Assembly: GCA_028291845.1 (NCBI GenBank)
Contig: JAQGNM010000255.1
Location: 1 to 7,319 of the forward strand
Length of the DNA stretch: 7,319 bases
DNA from: Massilia sp.
Lineage (GTDB): Bacteria > Pseudomonadota > Gammaproteobacteria > Burkholderiales > Burkholderiaceae_D
Reading direction: 5' to 3'
Positions 5,869-7,319 of the stretch are shown here, piece after piece (position 1 is the stretch's first letter; each line of letters begins with the position of its first letter). Under the pieces are notes generated by a model. That model was not told where the DNA came from. It saw only the letters and a program-made list of their open reading frames with translations, and ran no database searches. A program made the position numbers and the translations under genes.

Positions 5869-6405
5869 ATGATTATTCTTGGTATCGACCCCGGCCTGCG
5901 CACCACTGGTTTCGGCGTTATTGAAAAGCAGGGCAACAAGCTGCGCTACATCGCCTCGGGCACCATCAAGACGGGTAGCGAAGCAGCCTTGCCGCCGCGC
6001 CTGAAGCTCATTCTCGGCGGCATCGGCGAGATTGTGCGCACCTACCGCCCCGACTGCGCGGCGATCGAAAAAGTGTTCGTCAACGTTAACCCGCAATCGA
6101 CCCTGCTGCTGGGCCAGGCGCGCGGGGCGGCGATTACGGCGCTGGTCGGCGCCGACCTCGATGTGGCCGAATACACGGCCTTGCAAGTCAAGCAAGCCGT
6201 GGTCGGCACCGGCCGCGCCGCCAAGGAGCAGGTGCAGGACATGGTGGCGAGATTGCTGGTGCTGCCGGGCCTGCCAGGCACCGATGCCGCCGATGCGCTG
6301 GGCGTGGCGATTTGCCATGCGCACAGCCACGATGCGCTGACGCTGCTGGGCGCGCTGGCGCCCGCACTCGGAACATTGCGGATGAAAAACGGCCGCCTGG
6401 TCTGA
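5869..6405 (+). CDS. ruvC: Holliday junction resolvase RuvC
   Basis: RuvC is the metal-dependent endonuclease dimer that nicks Holliday junctions symmetrically during recombination and repair, acting on junctions moved by RuvAB. The 178 residues start MIILGIDPGLRTTGFGVI. All four acidic metal ligands are in place: Asp7, Glu67 (CAAIEKVFVNVNP), Asp139 and Asp142 (GTDAADALGVAICHAH). The basic segment GRAAKEQVQ (115-123) is also conserved. The start is fixed by the family amino terminus; an ATG at 5861 is in another frame. No clear Shine-Dalgarno precedes it, but a TATACC box does. The gene leads the ruvC-ruvA-ruvB cluster, which here follows purH without a visible terminator, so purH transcripts may also supply it. 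Confidence 0.97.
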   Translation: MIILGIDPGLRTTGFGVIEKQGNKLRYIASGTIKTGSEAALPPRLKLILGGIGEIVRTYRPDCAAIEKVFVNVNPQSTLLLGQARGAAITALVGADLDVAEYTALQVKQAVVGTGRAAKEQVQDMVARLLVLPGLPGTDAADALGVAICHAHSHDALTLLGALAPALGTLRMKNGRLV

Positions 6406-6412
6406 GTCACCC

Positions 6413-6436
6413 AACATATATATACATAAATATAAA
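6413..6436 (+). promoter_or_regulatory. AT-rich leader tract between ruvC and ruvA
   Basis: This 24-base run has only two C residues and contains alternating TATATATA and TATAAA, in sharp contrast to the GC-rich surroundings. It ends in the AAAGG (6434-6438) that serves as the ruvA ribosome-binding site, 6 bases before ATG 6445. It could keep the ruvA leader unstructured or hold a -10 element; no -35 partner is apparent. Confidence 0.4.
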
Positions 6437-6444
6437 GGCTGCCG

Positions 6445-7023
6445 ATGATCGGTCGACTCTCTGGAACTTTGCTGGAAAAAAATCCGCCGCAACTGCTGGT
6501 CGATTGCGGCGGCGTCGGCTATGAAGTCGACGTGTCGATGAGCACGTATTACAACCTGCCGGGCCTGGGCGAAAAGGTGGTGCTGTTCACCCACCAGGCG
6601 ATCCGCGAGGATGCCCACTTGCTGTTCGGCTTCGGCAACGCCGAAGAGCGCGCGGTGTTTCGCATGTTAATCAAGATCACCGGGGTGGGGGCGCGTACCG
6701 CCTTGTCGATTTTGTCGGGGATGACGATCGGCGACCTGGCGCAGGCGGTGACCTTGCAGGAATCGGGACGCCTGATCAAGGTGCCCGGCATCGGCAAGAA
6801 GACCGCCGAGCGCTTGCTGCTGGAACTGAAGGGCAAACTGGGCGCCGACCTGGGTGCCGGCGGCGCCGCTGCCGCACCGGACGCGAAATCGGATATCCTG
6901 AATGCCTTGATGGCGCTCGGATATTCGGACAAGGAAGCGCTGATGGCCATCAAGAACATGCCGGCAGGAAGCAGCGTCTCCGACGGTATCAAATATGCAT
7001 TGAAGGCCCTGTCAAAGGGCTGA
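6445..7023 (+). CDS. ruvA: Holliday junction branch migration protein RuvA
   Basis: RuvA binds the four-way junction as a tetramer and loads the RuvB motor for branch migration. The 192 residues show the three usual domains. An OB-fold region (1 to about 63) begins MIGRLSGTLLEKNPPQLLVDCGGVGYEV. Domain II has two helix-hairpin-helix motifs, KITGVGARTA (77-86) and KVPGIGKKTA (112-121), which contact the DNA backbone. After an Ala/Gly-rich flexible linker (about 134-149), a small RuvB-binding domain III (about 150-192) ends in GIKYALKALSKG. An AAAGG at 6434-6438 supports the ATG. It begins 39 bases after ruvC across an AT-rich spacer, and ruvB follows 25 bases after its stop. All three genes are likely co-transcribed. 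Confidence 0.97.
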   Translation: MIGRLSGTLLEKNPPQLLVDCGGVGYEVDVSMSTYYNLPGLGEKVVLFTHQAIREDAHLLFGFGNAEERAVFRMLIKITGVGARTALSILSGMTIGDLAQAVTLQESGRLIKVPGIGKKTAERLLLELKGKLGADLGAGGAAAAPDAKSDILNALMALGYSDKEALMAIKNMPAGSSVSDGIKYALKALSKG

Positions 7024-7037
7024 TGCGGGTAGAACAC

Positions 7038-7044
7038 AGAGGAA
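7038..7044 (+). promoter_or_regulatory. Ribosome-binding site that supports the TTG start of ruvB
   Basis: AGAGGAA, a good match to the anti-Shine-Dalgarno complement, ends 4 bases before TTG 7049. No ATG or GTG exists near the expected ruvB amino terminus, so this site decides the start. Confidence 0.7.
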
Positions 7045-7048
7045 CTTC

Positions 7049-7319
7049 TTGAGCATCCAGACCGACGATTTCAGCGAGCAACGTATCATTGCCGCGGCGC
7101 CCGCTTCGCCGAACGAGGAGGCGATCGAGCGTGCCCTGCGGCCGAAACATTTGGACGAATACGTCGGCCAGGAAAAGATCCGCGACCAGCTGGAAATTTT
7201 CATCACCGCCGCCCGCAAGCGGCGCGAGGCGCTCGACCACACCTTGCTGTTCGGCCCACCGGGCCTCGGGAAAACCACCCTGGCCCACATCATCGCGCGC
7301 GAGATGGGCGTGACCCTGC
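7049..7319 (+). CDS. ruvB: Holliday junction branch migration helicase RuvB, 5' part
   Basis: RuvB is the hexameric AAA+ ATPase that drives branch migration of Holliday junctions bound by RuvA. Only 90 codons plus one base are in the window and the frame is open to the end. The product reads (M)SIQTDDFSEQRIIAAAP, then ALRPKHLDEYVGQEKIRDQL (29-48), which is the classic RuvB LRP-YVGQ segment. DHTLLFGPPGLGKTTLA follows with the Walker A motif GPPGLGKT at residues 69-76. The start codon is TTG, backed by AGAGGAA 4 bases upstream and by the alignment of the amino end. It lies 25 bases after ruvA, completing ruvCAB. Confidence 0.95.
   Translation, partial: MSIQTDDFSEQRIIAAAPASPNEEAIERALRPKHLDEYVGQEKIRDQLEIFITAARKRREALDHTLLFGPPGLGKTTLAHIIAREMGVTL

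Noticed and set aside
5254..6618. A 454-codon open frame on the minus strand across purH, ruvC and ruvA
   Set aside because: It is antisense to three clear conserved genes and spans their boundaries. Long antisense frames are expected in GC-rich codon-biased DNA, and the product resembles no known family.

Overview
The window looks like a conserved housekeeping stretch from a GC-rich betaproteobacterium, most likely Burkholderiales and probably Oxalobacteraceae (Massilia/Duganella/Janthinobacterium-like). I infer this from the gene order tyrS-dtd-(PEBP)-phosphatase-dusB-fis-purH-ruvC-ruvA-ruvB, the GC-rich codon choice and the protein sequences. No database search was possible, so the genus is a guess. 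All supported genes are on the + strand.

Layout. Positions 1-675 are the 3' part of tyrS (tyrosyl-tRNA synthetase). Its frame is open from base 1 except for one in-frame TAG at 133-135, just upstream of the KMSKS-like motif. The first ~180 bases are also AT-richer and use different codons from the rest. dtd follows (686-1138). From the dtd stop codon to 1311 lies an imperfect palindrome of ~174 bp with 19-bp terminal inverted repeats, which looks like a MITE-type repeat. Next come a YbhB/YbcL (PEBP) family gene (1367-2026) and a histidine phosphatase gene (2050-2715). A probable promoter precedes dusB (2815-3840, GTG start) and fis (3932-4165), and a strong intrinsic terminator sits at 4170-4205. 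Then come purH (4261-5829), ruvC (5869-6405), ruvA (6445-7023) and the first 90 codons of ruvB (7049 to the window end, TTG start).

How the genes work together. tyrS and dtd form a tRNA charging and quality-control pair: one charges tRNA, the other removes D-amino acids from mischarged tRNA. dusB (tRNA dihydrouridine synthase) and fis (nucleoid protein) form the widely conserved dusB-fis unit, closed by the terminator. purH catalyses the last two steps of IMP synthesis. ruvC, ruvA and ruvB encode the Holliday junction resolvasome.

No undescribed multi-gene system is visible. The points most worth checking are the tyrS amber codon with its compositional shift, and the palindromic element after dtd. 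No rRNA, tRNA, CRISPR array or transposase gene was recognised. No gene-free stretch exceeds 300 bases; the longest (1139-1366) is mostly the palindromic element.
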